Source of the DNA: JADFQT01 sp965216025
GTDB lineage: Bacteria > Chloroflexota > Dehalococcoidia > Lucifugimonadales > UBA3495
Assembly: GCA_965216025.1 (NCBI GenBank)
Contig: CBDCEX010000017.1
Coordinates: 248,001 to 312,000 of the forward strand
DNA length: 64,000 nucleotides
Direction: 5' to 3'
This document shows positions 50,702-60,726 of this stretch, piece by piece; within the stretch, counting starts at the first letter, position 1, and each line of letters starts with the position of its first letter. Made by a program: the position numbers and the translations under genes. Under the pieces are notes generated by a model. The model made no database searches, was not told where the DNA came from, and saw only the letters and a program-made list of their open reading frames with translations.

Positions 50702-52132
50702 GTAACTGTTCAGACTTGATGAGGTGAATTGGCTCAAAGCCGTTGGAAAAACGCTGGCATGGCCGGGGGAGTTGTGGCATACCAGGGAGATGGACACTGA
50801 ACTAGACCTGAACGCGGCGAGTCGCGAAACTCTGCTGGAGATAATTGCCGGCCAGCGGGCAGTCATTGCCGATTTGCAAAGGCGGATTGGGGTTCTGGAA
50901 TCCCGTCCCAACCGGCGCGGGTCGTCGGGGATGCCGGGTAATCAGCCGCACTCCAGCCGGCAAGCGCCGGAGAAAAAGGAGCCCAGAAAGCCGCGCCGCC
51001 ATGGCTTCGCCCGCCAGCGCATGACTCCTACCCGGCGGGTGGAGCATGCCGTGGCGGTCTGTCCCGACTGCGGGACTCACCTGAACGGCGGATGGGTACA
51101 GCGAACTCGGGAAGTCATTGAGCTACCGGTGGCTCCGGTAGAAGTGACCGAGCACGCCCTGGTAGCCCGCATCTGTCCGGTATGCCAGCGGCGCCGGCTG
51201 CCCAAAGAGGCCCTGCAGGGGGTGGTTCTGGGCCAGCAGCGCCTGGGGGTCAATCTGGTAAGCCTGATGGTGACCCTGCGGGAGGAGGGACGGTTGCCCA
51301 TAAGAATCATTCAATGGTACCTGGAGACCGTCCATCAGTTGCACCTGAGTGTTGGTGCCATCGTCCAGGCCGTCCATGGAGTAGCCCGTCAGGCTGAGAC
51401 GGCGGTGCGAGAGGTGCTCGAGCAAGTCCGCGCCAGTCCCGTGGTGCAGGGCGACGAAACCGGCTGGCGCCAGGACGGGAGCAACGGCTATGTTTGGACC
51501 TTCAGCACTCCCAGCGAACGATACTTCCTGCGTCGGGGTCGGGATAAGGGGGTGGTGGATGAGGTGCTGGATTCCTCCTTCAGCGGAGTGTTGGTCAGTG
51601 ATTTCTACGCCGCCTATAACCACTACCCGGGCCTGAAGCAACGGTGCTGGGCTCATCTGCTGCGGGATATCCATGACCTGAAAGGGTTGTACCCAGAAGA
51701 CGCTGGGCTGGCTCAGTGGGCCGAGGCGGTTCACCAGGTCTACACGGAGGCCAAGGCCGCGGTCCTTCCCCGAGCCCAGCCAGGCCATCGCACCCAGCTA
51801 ATGCTGGAGGAGAAACTAATGGTCTTGGCGCGGCCTTTCCTTAAAGATCCCCTGGCGGTTCAGGCCAAGCTCTGCCGGCGCATGGAACGGTTCATCAAGG
51901 AACTGTTTGTCTTCGTGTCGGACCCAGCCGTGCCCTCAGACAACAACGCCGCCGAGCGGAGCCTGCGGCATCTGGTAACCAGTCGCAAGATCAGCGGCGG
52001 CACCCGCTCAGGGCAGGGCACCGACAGCAAGATGACCTTGGCATCCCTCTTTGGCACCTGGCGGGCTAGAGGTCTCAATCCCCTCCTGGAATGCCGCCGG
52101 TTGCTCGCTTCCCCTCAAATCTGAACACTTAC
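50702..52132 (+). mobile_element. IS66-family element
   Basis: Ends GTAACTGTTCAGACTTGA and (reverse complement) GTAAGTGTTCAGATTTGA. Exact 8-bp target duplication CCAAAGTG at 50694-50701 and 52133-52140, as expected for IS66. Only the large transposase is present, as in the single-gene (ISBst12-like) subgroup. Confidence 0.9.
50790..52124 (+). CDS. IS66-family transposase
   Basis: 444 residues from Met 50790 (the frame extends to 50724). N-terminal leucine-zipper-like LLEIIAGQRAVIADLQRRIGVLE, zinc-finger CPDCGTHL ... CPVCQRRR, and the DDE domain with VVQGDETGWRQDG, LVSDFYAAYNHYPGLKQRCWAHLLRD, and SDNNAAERSLRHLVTSRKISGG. Apparently intact. Confidence 0.92.
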   Translation: MDTELDLNAASRETLLEIIAGQRAVIADLQRRIGVLESRPNRRGSSGMPGNQPHSSRQAPEKKEPRKPRRHGFARQRMTPTRRVEHAVAVCPDCGTHLNGGWVQRTREVIELPVAPVEVTEHALVARICPVCQRRRLPKEALQGVVLGQQRLGVNLVSLMVTLREEGRLPIRIIQWYLETVHQLHLSVGAIVQAVHGVARQAETAVREVLEQVRASPVVQGDETGWRQDGSNGYVWTFSTPSERYFLRRGRDKGVVDEVLDSSFSGVLVSDFYAAYNHYPGLKQRCWAHLLRDIHDLKGLYPEDAGLAQWAEAVHQVYTEAKAAVLPRAQPGHRTQLMLEEKLMVLARPFLKDPLAVQAKLCRRMERFIKELFVFVSDPAVPSDNNAAERSLRHLVTSRKISGGTRSGQGTDSKMTLASLFGTWRARGLNPLLECRRLLASPQI

Positions 52133-52140
52133 CCAAAGTG

Positions 52141-52238
52141 CCCTGCTCATCCAGGTAGTCGCTATGCCAGCCATGCTGCCCATTGGCCTCGGCATATCGC
52201 ATAAACGGCTTGTCATTACGGGCAGGTGAAAGTATCAT
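52141..52238 (-). pseudogene. 5' piece of an ORF interrupted by IS66
   Basis: Reads MILSPARNDKPFMRYAEANG then QHGWHSDYLDEQGTL into the target site. Without the IS and one CCAAAGTG, the frame continues on the other side (from 50693 down) as GDGVASLHQEVYKAEYDDAI into the VOC gene start. I do not recognise the protein. Confidence 0.4.
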
Positions 52239-52361
52239 GCTTTCAGTCAGCTTCCCTCAGTTCATTTTATATTTGGCCGTTTTGGGTAGGGCCATTTATC
52301 GGGAACAGTCGCCCCAGCCCGAAGGTAAAAAGGCAGGTCGAGGTATAGGAGGATTTGGATC

Positions 52362-53435
52362 ATGGTAGTGCAAGGTAAAATAGGCTCCGAAGAAGCGCAA
52401 CAATACTACGACGCCGCGGATCGCGTCAGGCTGACCCCCGGGTGGGTCCAGCGTGGCGGAGTTGCCCTGCCGGAAATCGAACCGTTCCTCTGGCGCTGGT
52501 CGGAGGTCGAGCCCCTGGTGTTAAAGAGCGGAGACCTGGTTACCCCGGACCGGGATGTGGAGCGGCGCACCCTCCGGCTGGCCACGCCGGGCATTGACCG
52601 GGGCACAACCCACACCATTACGGCGGCGTTGCAGCTGCTGCTGCCCGGTGAATGCGCTCCGGCCCATCGGCACACTCCCACGGCAATTCGTTGGGTTTTA
52701 AAGGGGACGGGCGCCTATACCACGGTGGAGGGGGATAAGTGCTACATGGAGCCAGGAGACCTAGTCCTAACGCCATCTTGGACCTGGCACGACCACAATA
52801 ACGAAGGGACCGAGCCTATGATCTGGCTGGACGGCCTCGATGTTCCGCTGGTCCGGTATTTGCGAGCCAACTTTTACGAGGCTTATCCGGAAGACCAGCA
52901 GCCCATAGTAGGGGTCGCGGAATCCGAAAAGAGGTTCGCTTCGGGAGCCTTGAGGCCGGCCTGGGAAGACACCCAGCTTCCCTATTCGCCGCTGTGGCAC
53001 TACAAATGGGATAAGACCTACGAGGCCCTGTCCCGATTGGCGGAGATCGACGCCAGCCCCTTTGACGACGTGGCGATGGAGTTCAGCGACCCGGCCACCG
53101 GTGGGCCTGTCCTGCGCACCATGACTTGCTGGGCCCAGTTGATCCGTCCAGGGATCAGCACCCACGCCCACCGGCATACCAGTTGTGCCGTTTACCAGGT
53201 CTACAAAGGAAATGGTTACAGTGTCATAGATGGCCAGAGATTCGACTGGCGGGAGGGCGACTTTTTCGTGGTGCCGCCCTGGGCCTGGCACGAGCACGCC
53301 AATGAATCCGGCGATGAGGCCATCCTTTTCTCCATTCAGGACATTCCGATAATGAAGGATATTGCGCTGTATCGGGAGGAGCCTTTTGCCGAGAACGCCG
53401 GGCATCAACCGGTTACCAGCCTCTTCCCAGGCTAA
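52362..53435 (+). CDS. gentisate 1,2-dioxygenase-like double-cupin protein
   Basis: 357 residues with two cupin domains. Domain one: GECAPAHRHTPTAIRWVLKG carries the HxH metal pair, with PGDLVLTPSWTWHDH the third histidine. Domain two: STHAHRHTSCAVYQVYKG and EGDFFVVPPWAWHEHAN. The layout is that of gentisate/1-hydroxy-2-naphthoate dioxygenases, non-haem iron ring-cleaving enzymes. GGAGG upstream of the ATG. A VOC protein follows in the same direction, suggesting an aromatic-degradation gene pair. Confidence 0.9.
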   Translation: MVVQGKIGSEEAQQYYDAADRVRLTPGWVQRGGVALPEIEPFLWRWSEVEPLVLKSGDLVTPDRDVERRTLRLATPGIDRGTTHTITAALQLLLPGECAPAHRHTPTAIRWVLKGTGAYTTVEGDKCYMEPGDLVLTPSWTWHDHNNEGTEPMIWLDGLDVPLVRYLRANFYEAYPEDQQPIVGVAESEKRFASGALRPAWEDTQLPYSPLWHYKWDKTYEALSRLAEIDASPFDDVAMEFSDPATGGPVLRTMTCWAQLIRPGISTHAHRHTSCAVYQVYKGNGYSVIDGQRFDWREGDFFVVPPWAWHEHANESGDEAILFSIQDIPIMKDIALYREEPFAENAGHQPVTSLFPG

Positions 53436-53497
53436 AATACCGGTCTAGTAATGCCAAGTCAGCCTAAAAGGGGCGAATAAGTCCTGGGTGATTCCGT

Positions 53498-53520
53498 AGG
53501 GGCGCATGGCCGTGCGCCCT
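53498..53520. repeat. dispersed hairpin AGGGGCGCA
   Basis: AGGGGCGCA / TGCGCCCT with a 6-nt spacer; same style as 12856-12883 and about 60617-60640. Confidence 0.5.
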
Positions 53521-53550
53521 AGATTAGCCAAAACTTGAGGGGTATTAGAG

Positions 53551-53988
53551 ATGGGTCTATTAAAAATTGAAGGCGTTACCCATTGGTCCATCCCGGTCAA
53601 CGATTTGGAAGAGTCGGAGCAGTTCTACGGAGACTTGCTGGGGCTAACACCGATGGGGCGCCTCGGCAACTCGGTCATGTCCTGCTTCAACGTAGGGGAC
53701 CACAATATTTTGCTGTGCCAGCGGCAACAGCCGGTGGCGGCAGCGCCGGAAGGCGATAATCGGCTGCACCATTCCTTCACCGTCAGTCCGGAGACTTTTG
53801 TCCAGGCTTGCCAGGTCTTTCGCGAAAGGAATATCCCCATCGACGACCTGGTTTACCGGGGCAAGGGTTTCTTCACTGGAAGAGAGCTTTACTTCTTCGA
53901 CCCCAGCTGGAACCGGCTGGAGTTGCGGGACCCTACCTGGCAGGAAGGGATGCCGACGCCGAGCTTTGAAGAATTAGCCGGGTCCTGA
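53551..53988 (+). CDS. VOC-family protein
   Basis: 145 residues. THWSIPVNDLEESEQFYGDLLGLTP is the first VOC motif, LHHSFTVSPETFVQAC begins the second, and LYFFDPSWNRLELRDP is the metal-binding end (Glu in LELRDP). Dioxygenase- or glyoxalase-like fold; substrate unknown. It is likely co-transcribed with the cupin gene 115 bp upstream. Confidence 0.88.
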   Translation: MGLLKIEGVTHWSIPVNDLEESEQFYGDLLGLTPMGRLGNSVMSCFNVGDHNILLCQRQQPVAAAPEGDNRLHHSFTVSPETFVQACQVFRERNIPIDDLVYRGKGFFTGRELYFFDPSWNRLELRDPTWQEGMPTPSFEELAGS

Positions 53989-54527
53989 CCTCGAATTCCT
54001 CTTGAGAGGAGCCGAATCGGCCGCCTCGTCCATACTTTCTAGTCTACTTGTGGGAATACCCGGCGAGAGACTGAGAGGTTGTTTAATGAGTCCCCTGACT
54101 TCTAGGCTCAAGGTGTCATCCCGTTTTGGGCTTCGCAATCCTCTCCCACTTGGGGAGAGGATTGAGGTGAGGGGTATCACCCTCATCCCAACCTTCTCCC
54201 ATCAAGGGAGAAGGGGTTCTAGTTAGGCCATACCATGATGCGTATTCATTGGTTCTAGCCTGTACGATAAGCCAGGCTTTTTAAACACACTTTCAGAACT
54301 ACGAAAGGGACATCTCGCCGCTGGATTGCGGTCATCTTCCCGCTGCTAACCCTCTGCTAACCATCCGCGCTGATCTAACTCCGGGGCAAATCGCTCTCTG
54401 AATCAAGGGTTTGCCCCGGGGCCAAGCCGTTACAATTATCTCTACGATTAATTAGCCAAGCAAGCCGCTGCCCTGGTGGGGCCATACCGCCCACTGGAAT
54501 CTACTTTTCCTCGTTCCAAGGCAAGCC
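53989..54527. other. gene-free stretch with palindromic repeats
   Basis: Holds CCTCTCCCACTTGGGGAGAGG (about 54141-54161) and TTCTCCCATCAAGGGAGAA units (about 54194-54213) of the CTCCCC/GGGGAG family, and CAGGCTTTTTAAACACACTTT. No credible gene. Confidence 0.55.
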
Positions 54528-56885
54528 ATGATAGACCACTGCCTCAACTGCGGAAACTCGGTAACGGAACAAGCCAGCTTCTGCACTAACTGTGGAGCAG
54601 ATTTGCGGGCCGGCGGCCGGTCCTCCAGCCAGCCCCCGTCCGATACGGGTCTGGGCACGCCCAGCCCGGCCGGAGAACTGGGCCAGCTACAAAACTCGGT
54701 CGCCGCCCTGGGGGTTGAGCTGTCGAGGCTTTCCCAGCGCGTTTACTTGATCGAGCGACTGGTTAGCGGGCCCGGCGCTGAAACAACCCAAACAGCCCGG
54801 GAGCAACCTGAAGGGACCGCTGCCCCTGCTTCGAGCCCGGCGTCGCCTCCCGGCCGCCCACCTCCGCCGGCTGGCGCTGGCCAAGATCCGGTTTCGGGGC
54901 ATCCACTAGCTGGGTCAACCGCGCCCCCGGGGGTAGGCTGGTTCAACACAGTCGCTGGATGGAATTGGGAGTGGCTTCTGGGCGGGAATTGGCTGGCCCG
55001 AATCGGTGCGGTCGCCCTGGTAATAGGAGCTGGTTTCTTCCTGAAGCTGGCAATAGACAATAACTGGATTGGAGAGAACGGCCAGGTATTTCTGGGACTG
55101 GTGGCCGGCCTGGCTCTGATTGGCGGCGGAGAATACTGGCAGAAGAAGTATCCCATCTGGGCGCAGCCCCTAACGGGAGCCGGCATTGCCGTACTGTATC
55201 TCTCCATCTTCGCCGCCTTTGCCCTGTACGACTTGTTGCCCGCGCTGGCGGCCTTCGGACTGTTCTCTTTAATCACCCTGGCCGCTGCGGCCCTGGCGCT
55301 CCGCTACGAATCCATGCCAATCGCGGTTATCGGCATTTTTGGCGGCTTCCTCACTCCTCTCTTTTTGAACGAGCGGTTGCCGGACCTGCGGCTGCTCCTG
55401 GCCTACGTGCTGGTGCTGGACCTGGGAGTGCTGGCGCTGGCCACTTTCCGCAACTGGCGTTGGTTCACCCTGCTGTCCCTGGCCGGGTCTCTGGGCCTTT
55501 ACTGGTTCTGGCAAGCGGAGCTGAATCCGGGACTGCTGCTGGGCCAGGTGGGCATCACCCTTATCTTCCTGATCTTCGTCGCGGCCACAACCCTGTTTCA
55601 CATCATCTGGCGCCGCACCGCCGGCCCCCTGGATCAAGCGCTGATGGTAATTAACGCGGCCGCCTATTTTGGAATAAGTTACGAGCTGCTTTTCGACGAA
55701 TTCAGGCCGTGGATCGGCGGGTTCACAGTGCTATTGGCGCTGTTCTACGGGGTGCTGGGCTACGCCGTCTTGAAGCGCAGCGGGGAGCAAGTATACCTGA
55801 GCCTCTTTGCTCTGGGTACCGGCCTGGTTTTCGTGACCATCGCCGTGCCGGTCCAGCTGGGTGGACCCTGGATCAGCGTAGCCTGGGCTACGGAAGGGCT
55901 GGTGCTGATCTGGCTGGCTTCCTACCTCAAGATGCACCAGCTGCGCTGGTTCGGCGTCGGCGTGTTCGCCATCTTCGCCGCGTGGCTGCTCCTGTGGGAT
56001 ACGCCGCATGCGCTAGGCGCCGGCCTACGGCCTTTCTGGAACGTCTATCTGCCGGCATACCTGGCCTCGGTAGCTATTACCTATCTGGCGGCCTATCTGT
56101 TGAATCGGCAGAGGGATTCCCTGCTTCCCTGGGAGCAGGCTCTTTTCCCGGCTTTCCTGGTGGCGGCAAACTTGTTCCTAACCGTGGGATTTGCTACCCA
56201 GGCGCCGGGGCATTGGATTGCCCTAACCTGGACCGGGGAAGCCCTGGTCCTGATGGCGGTGTCCCTGCGCCTGGGTTTAATCGAGCTACGGCTGTTCAGC
56301 TTGGGCTTACTGGCTATTGTGGTGGTTCGCCTGCTGGCCTTTGACACCTTCAACGTCGATTCAGAAACCTTCCGCCCGATGATCAACCAGCGTTTTCTTT
56401 CCTTCACTGGGGGAATCGCCGGGATGTATTTGTCCGCGCTGATGTTATGGCGCTGGGGAGACCGGCAGCCCCACTCCTGGTGGGTACCGCTGTCCAGGTT
56501 TGGTTGGCCCAGCCTGCTGGCAATCGCCAGCTTCCTCACCTTGTGGATCCTGTCGGCGGAGATTATAGCCTCGGTGGAGAGCGGCTTTGTTTCTGTCCCC
56601 CGGCCCTACCAGGGCGACCTGATAAGCCTGGCCCTCAGCCTCCTCTGGGCCGTCTATGCTGCCGTCTTGCTGGTGCTGGGAATGGTTAAGCGATGGACCC
56701 GGGTGCGCCAGGCTGGATTGGCGCTGATGGCGATACCGGTGATCAAACTTTTCGTTTTCGACGTCTTTGCGCTGGAGCAGGGGTATCGAGTAGCCGCCTT
56801 CGTGGGTTTGGGAGCGCTGATGCTGGCCGGGGGGTACTTGTATCAGCGGTACACCAGCGCCATCAGGGGATTCTTGTTTGAATAG
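54528..56885 (+). CDS. DUF2339 polytopic membrane protein with zinc ribbon
   Basis: 785 residues. The N-terminus has a zinc ribbon, CLNCGNS ... FCTNCGADL. A Pro/Gly-rich linker with a short coiled coil (LGVELSRLSQRVYLIERLV) follows, then about 20 hydrophobic segments from residue 150 on, beginning NWLARIGAVALVIGAGFFLKLAID. The DUF2339 family is of unknown function. It overlaps the downstream DUF3999 gene by 8 nt, and this pair is often found together, suggesting a complex in the envelope. Confidence 0.9.
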   Translation: MIDHCLNCGNSVTEQASFCTNCGADLRAGGRSSSQPPSDTGLGTPSPAGELGQLQNSVAALGVELSRLSQRVYLIERLVSGPGAETTQTAREQPEGTAAPASSPASPPGRPPPPAGAGQDPVSGHPLAGSTAPPGVGWFNTVAGWNWEWLLGGNWLARIGAVALVIGAGFFLKLAIDNNWIGENGQVFLGLVAGLALIGGGEYWQKKYPIWAQPLTGAGIAVLYLSIFAAFALYDLLPALAAFGLFSLITLAAAALALRYESMPIAVIGIFGGFLTPLFLNERLPDLRLLLAYVLVLDLGVLALATFRNWRWFTLLSLAGSLGLYWFWQAELNPGLLLGQVGITLIFLIFVAATTLFHIIWRRTAGPLDQALMVINAAAYFGISYELLFDEFRPWIGGFTVLLALFYGVLGYAVLKRSGEQVYLSLFALGTGLVFVTIAVPVQLGGPWISVAWATEGLVLIWLASYLKMHQLRWFGVGVFAIFAAWLLLWDTPHALGAGLRPFWNVYLPAYLASVAITYLAAYLLNRQRDSLLPWEQALFPAFLVAANLFLTVGFATQAPGHWIALTWTGEALVLMAVSLRLGLIELRLFSLGLLAIVVVRLLAFDTFNVDSETFRPMINQRFLSFTGGIAGMYLSALMLWRWGDRQPHSWWVPLSRFGWPSLLAIASFLTLWILSAEIIASVESGFVSVPRPYQGDLISLALSLLWAVYAAVLLVLGMVKRWTRVRQAGLALMAIPVIKLFVFDVFALEQGYRVAAFVGLGALMLAGGYLYQRYTSAIRGFLFE

Positions 56886-58197
56886 CCTTCCAGACTCGCG
56901 CCATAGGAGGATTATTGGCCTGGTCGTCCTGCTGGCAGCAGTAGTATTAGCTGGCTACCCGCTCCTTGCGCTGGCGGATTTTTCAGTCTCTGACTGGCAG
57001 TACGTAAAATCCATAACCGTGCCACCGGACTTGGGCGAAGCAACGCTGGCCGAGGTGACGGTGGATTCTCAGGTATTCGCTCAGGCCAATAAGGGATTGG
57101 GCGACCTGCGGATTGTTCGGGACGGGGAAGCAGAGGTGCCTTATCAGCTGGCGATCACCAGGGGTGGCAGCCAGCGAACTTCGCACAAGGGCCTAATCCA
57201 AGACCTGGGTCATGTACCTGGACACCATACTGAGCTGGTGATTGACCTGGGTCTACCAGGACTGCTCCACAACGAAGTGGAAATCTTCACCACCTCCAAA
57301 AACTTCCGCAGGAAGGTCGAACTGGAGAGCAGCAGCGACGGAGAGAGCTGGCTAACCATGAGCCAAGGGGTCGAGATATACGATTTCACGGTTGCGAAGC
57401 GGAATTTCAACGCCAGGAACACTCGCGTTCAATATACCGAGAGCACCGCGCGATACCTGCGGGTTCGCATTCTAAATGGTGAGGAAGCTCCCTTGGCCAT
57501 TACCGGGGCCAGCGCGGCTTCCCGGGTGGAGGAGGAGCCCCGCCGCACCGAATATCCGGGCCGGATAATTGATCGAGAGGAAGACTCGACCCGGGGAATT
57601 AGCCGGTTGACACTAGATCTCGGCACGACCGGGCTGCCCACGGACCGCCTCACCCTGGGCACCGGCGAAACCAATTTTCATCGGCGGGTGACCCTGGAGG
57701 GAAGCCTGGATGGGGAAAGCTGGCGGGCCATTTCCGGTTTGGGGGAGGTCTACGCCTATGAAACCCCCAAGTTCACCGGTAGGGACCTTACGGTCGATTA
57801 TCCCGAAGTAACCTACCGGTATCTCCGACTCAGCATACATAACCAAGATGATGCTCCCCTAGCGGTGGGCGAGATAGCCGCTTCCGGCTTGCGGAGAAGG
57901 CTTATCTTCCAGCCTGCGCTCGGGGCCACATACGGGTTATACTATGGCAATAGGGAGGCTCGCCAACCATACTATGACCTGGGGCAAGTGCTGCCCTATT
58001 TGGAAACCGACAACCTGCCGAGCGCCGAGTTGGGGGAGCAGCGGAACAACGCCCAATTCGCCCGGCCGGAGCTTCCGGTCAGCGAGCGATTTCCCTGGTT
58101 GATCACGCTGGGTGTAGCCGCCGTCGCCGCGGTAGCTGGACTCCTCCTCTTTGGGGTACTCCGCCAGGCGAAAAAGGTGCTGCCCCCGCCCGAATGA
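56878..58197 (+). CDS. DUF3999-family exported protein
   Basis: 439 residues. TTG start overlapping DUF2339. A signal-anchor (14-33, IIGLVVLLAAVVLAGYPLLAL) precedes two similar beta-sandwich (F5/8-like) domains: VELESSSDGESWLTMSQG and VTLEGSLDGESWRAISGL, each followed by RYLRVRI or RYLRLSI. A C-terminal membrane helix (about 405-430) ends in RQAKK. The two sandwich repeats suggest a carbohydrate- or protein-binding periplasmic part partnering the DUF2339 membrane protein. Confidence 0.85.
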   Translation: MNSLPDSRHRRIIGLVVLLAAVVLAGYPLLALADFSVSDWQYVKSITVPPDLGEATLAEVTVDSQVFAQANKGLGDLRIVRDGEAEVPYQLAITRGGSQRTSHKGLIQDLGHVPGHHTELVIDLGLPGLLHNEVEIFTTSKNFRRKVELESSSDGESWLTMSQGVEIYDFTVAKRNFNARNTRVQYTESTARYLRVRILNGEEAPLAITGASAASRVEEEPRRTEYPGRIIDREEDSTRGISRLTLDLGTTGLPTDRLTLGTGETNFHRRVTLEGSLDGESWRAISGLGEVYAYETPKFTGRDLTVDYPEVTYRYLRLSIHNQDDAPLAVGEIAASGLRRRLIFQPALGATYGLYYGNREARQPYYDLGQVLPYLETDNLPSAELGEQRNNAQFARPELPVSERFPWLITLGVAAVAAVAGLLLFGVLRQAKKVLPPPE

Positions 58198-58320
58198 TCG
58201 GACGGGGTTCGGCACCATCGAAATGACCCGGCGGCCAGATAGAGGAATGGGCGTGCGGTTGGAGTGACGCCGCTATTTATTGGGCAAAAGGAGTATTTGG
58301 GTTCATACCCCTTGGATAAT

Positions 58321-60159
58321 ATGGAAAGTCATAGCAATCAGGGAATTCGAAACATCGCCATCATCGCCCATGTGGACCACGGCAAGACCACTCTGGTCGA
58401 CGCCCTGTTGCGCCAGGGCCAGGTCTTCCGGGCCAACCAGCAGGTTGGTGAACTGATAATGGACACCAACCCGTTGGAACGGGAGCGAGGGATCACTATC
58501 CTGGCGAAAAACACTGCCATCCACTATCAGGGCGTCAAGATTAACATTATCGACACACCAGGCCACGCCGACTTCAGCGGCGAAGTGGAACGGATCATGC
58601 ACATGGCCGACGGCTGCCTGCTCCTGGTGGACGCGGTGGATGGTCCCATGCCCCAGACCCGCTATCTGCTCAAGCAGTCCTTGAAACAACTGGTGGCAAC
58701 CTTGGTGGTCATTAATAAGATCGACCGGGCCGAGGCCAGAGTCCCGGAAGTAATAGAATTGGTGCAGGATCTGTTTCTGGAACTGGCCACCGAGCCCGAG
58801 CAGTTGGACTTTCCTATTCTGTATGCATCCGCCCGCCAGGAATACGCAGTCACCGATTTGGAGGGCCCGCGGCAGGATATGCAGCCCCTGCTTCGCGCCA
58901 TGTTGGAGCATGTCCCCGCGCCATCGGGAGACCCGGATCTCCCCCTGCAGATGCTGGTGGCAGCGTTGGACTACGACCAGTATTTGGGGCAAATAGGCAT
59001 CGGTCGGGTATTCCGGGGCAAATTGCGGGCCAGAGAGCCGGTGGCTTTAATTAGTCGGGAAGGAGGACCCAGTTCCCATACGGTGGAAAAGGTTTTCGTG
59101 TTCCACGGTCTGGAGCGCCTGGAGGTTTTGGAGGCGGAGGCCGGCGATATAGTAGCTATTACCGGCGTCGACAGCGTTGCTATCGGTGACACCATCACCG
59201 CGCCGGAACAACCCGAGGCCTTGCCTTCCATAGACATAGAGGAGCCCACGGTCAAGATGACCTTTGGGGTAAATACCTCGCCGTTTATGGGTCGAGAAGG
59301 GCCCCTTTGCACCTCCCGTAACCTCCACGAAAGACTGCTCAAGGAGCTAAGAACCAACGTTAGCCTGCGGGTAGAGCCGACCTCTACGCCGGACGAGTTC
59401 CTGGTTTCGGGACGGGGAGAATTGCACCTGGCCATCCTGGTGGAAACGATGAGACGGGAGGGATACGAGTTTCAGGTTTCCAAGCCGGAACCGGTTACCA
59501 GGGTCATCGACGGGAAAGTCCATGAGCCCTATGAGCTGCTGACCATAGACACCCGGGAGGAGTTTATCGGTCCTTTGACGGAAAACCTGTCCGGTCGCTT
59601 GGCCCAGCTAGTCGACATGCGCAACGACGGCGCCGGAAATGTGCGCCTGGAATACAACATTCCCACCAGGGGACTGATCGGATTCCGGTCCTTCTTTCTG
59701 CGCATCACTAGAGGGAACGGAGTGGACAACGCTGTATTCTTTGAGTATCAGCCGATGAAGGGGGAGGTAAAGTCGGACCTGGGTGGGGTCCTGGTGGCCA
59801 CCGAAAAGGGGGTGGCGGTTACTTACGGGCTGCTGAACGCTCAGGGAAGGGGCAGCACCTTCGTGGAACCGGGGACCTCGGTGTACGAGGGGATGATTGT
59901 GGGAATGCATCCCCGAGATGGGGATATCGGCATCAATGTCTGCAAAGAAAAAAAGCTGACCAACATGCGTTCCTCCACCGCCGACATTGCCAAGCGGCTC
60001 AGCCCCATAGTCGACCTGAGCCTGGATGAATCCCTGGATTTCATATCCTCTGATGAGCTGGTGGAGGTAACTCCCCAGAGCCTGAGGCTGCGAAAAAGGA
60101 AGCTTTCCTCATCAGCGCGGCAAAAAAGGCGCCGGGATGGTGATAATCCCCGGGCTTAG
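58321..60159 (+). CDS. typA: GTP-binding protein TypA/BipA
   Basis: 612 residues. Translation-factor GTPase: G1 AHVDHGKTTL, G2 region RERGITILAKN, G3 DTPGHADF, G4 NKIDR, and the BipA C-terminal region TRGLIGFRSFFLRITRGNG with AYGLLNAQGRG-like VTYGLLNAQGRGSTFVEPG. Binds the ribosome and supports 50S assembly and stress or cold growth. Met 58321 is used because the family starts just before IRNIAIIAHVDHGKT; the frame opens at GTG 58264. Confidence 0.95.
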   Translation: MESHSNQGIRNIAIIAHVDHGKTTLVDALLRQGQVFRANQQVGELIMDTNPLERERGITILAKNTAIHYQGVKINIIDTPGHADFSGEVERIMHMADGCLLLVDAVDGPMPQTRYLLKQSLKQLVATLVVINKIDRAEARVPEVIELVQDLFLELATEPEQLDFPILYASARQEYAVTDLEGPRQDMQPLLRAMLEHVPAPSGDPDLPLQMLVAALDYDQYLGQIGIGRVFRGKLRAREPVALISREGGPSSHTVEKVFVFHGLERLEVLEAEAGDIVAITGVDSVAIGDTITAPEQPEALPSIDIEEPTVKMTFGVNTSPFMGREGPLCTSRNLHERLLKELRTNVSLRVEPTSTPDEFLVSGRGELHLAILVETMRREGYEFQVSKPEPVTRVIDGKVHEPYELLTIDTREEFIGPLTENLSGRLAQLVDMRNDGAGNVRLEYNIPTRGLIGFRSFFLRITRGNGVDNAVFFEYQPMKGEVKSDLGGVLVATEKGVAVTYGLLNAQGRGSTFVEPGTSVYEGMIVGMHPRDGDIGINVCKEKKLTNMRSSTADIAKRLSPIVDLSLDESLDFISSDELVEVTPQSLRLRKRKLSSSARQKRRRDGDNPRA

Positions 60160-60250
60160 TCGTTGCGGCCGGGTCCCGAGCAATTCAGAGGCTCCGGCGG
60201 CAAGTAACTCCAAATAGCTCAATCAATCGAGGCGAAAGCGGAGAGCAGAT

Positions 60251-60517
60251 ATGAAACCATACGATTGGTATCATAAAGCAGTGGAGAAGATGGCGGCCTT
60301 TCTGCCCGGCCTGGACCCGAACCTGGAGGTGGAGCTAGATACAACTGTTGTTACCCCCAACCAGGGCGGAGTGGAATACACCACCTTCGTGCTGGTTTTC
60401 TCCCACTCCTCAAATTCCAACCTCCAATGGACTATGGAGGTGGAGCTGGACGAGGATTACATCGAAAACGAGCTGGAGCAGGTAGTTACCAATATCTACC
60501 TGCAGCGGGTCGAGTAA
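60251..60517 (+). CDS. small conserved-looking hypothetical protein
   Basis: 88 residues, acidic, beginning MKPYDWYHKAVEKMAAFLPG and rich in beta pattern (TTFVLVFSHSSNSNLQWTMEVELDEDYIENEL). I do not recognise the family. GAGAGCAGAT precedes the ATG. It lies between typA and the Hdr-like gene on the same strand. Confidence 0.6.
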   Translation: MKPYDWYHKAVEKMAAFLPGLDPNLEVELDTTVVTPNQGGVEYTTFVLVFSHSSNSNLQWTMEVELDEDYIENELEQVVTNIYLQRVE

Positions 60518-60726
60518 CTAACTGACAGCTTGGGATTGAGCATGGTAATGCTGCGACCAACTTAACCTGACCTATACGACCTCACCGATCTCTCAAAACC
60601 ACCTGGACGATGTAATAGGGGCGCACGGCGGTGCGTCCCATTGGTATCAACTTAAACGTTTGGTGTGAAATCCAGCTATGTCACCAGTCGAGCACGGTGG
60701 CAAAAAGGCAGGAGCAAAATCTATAT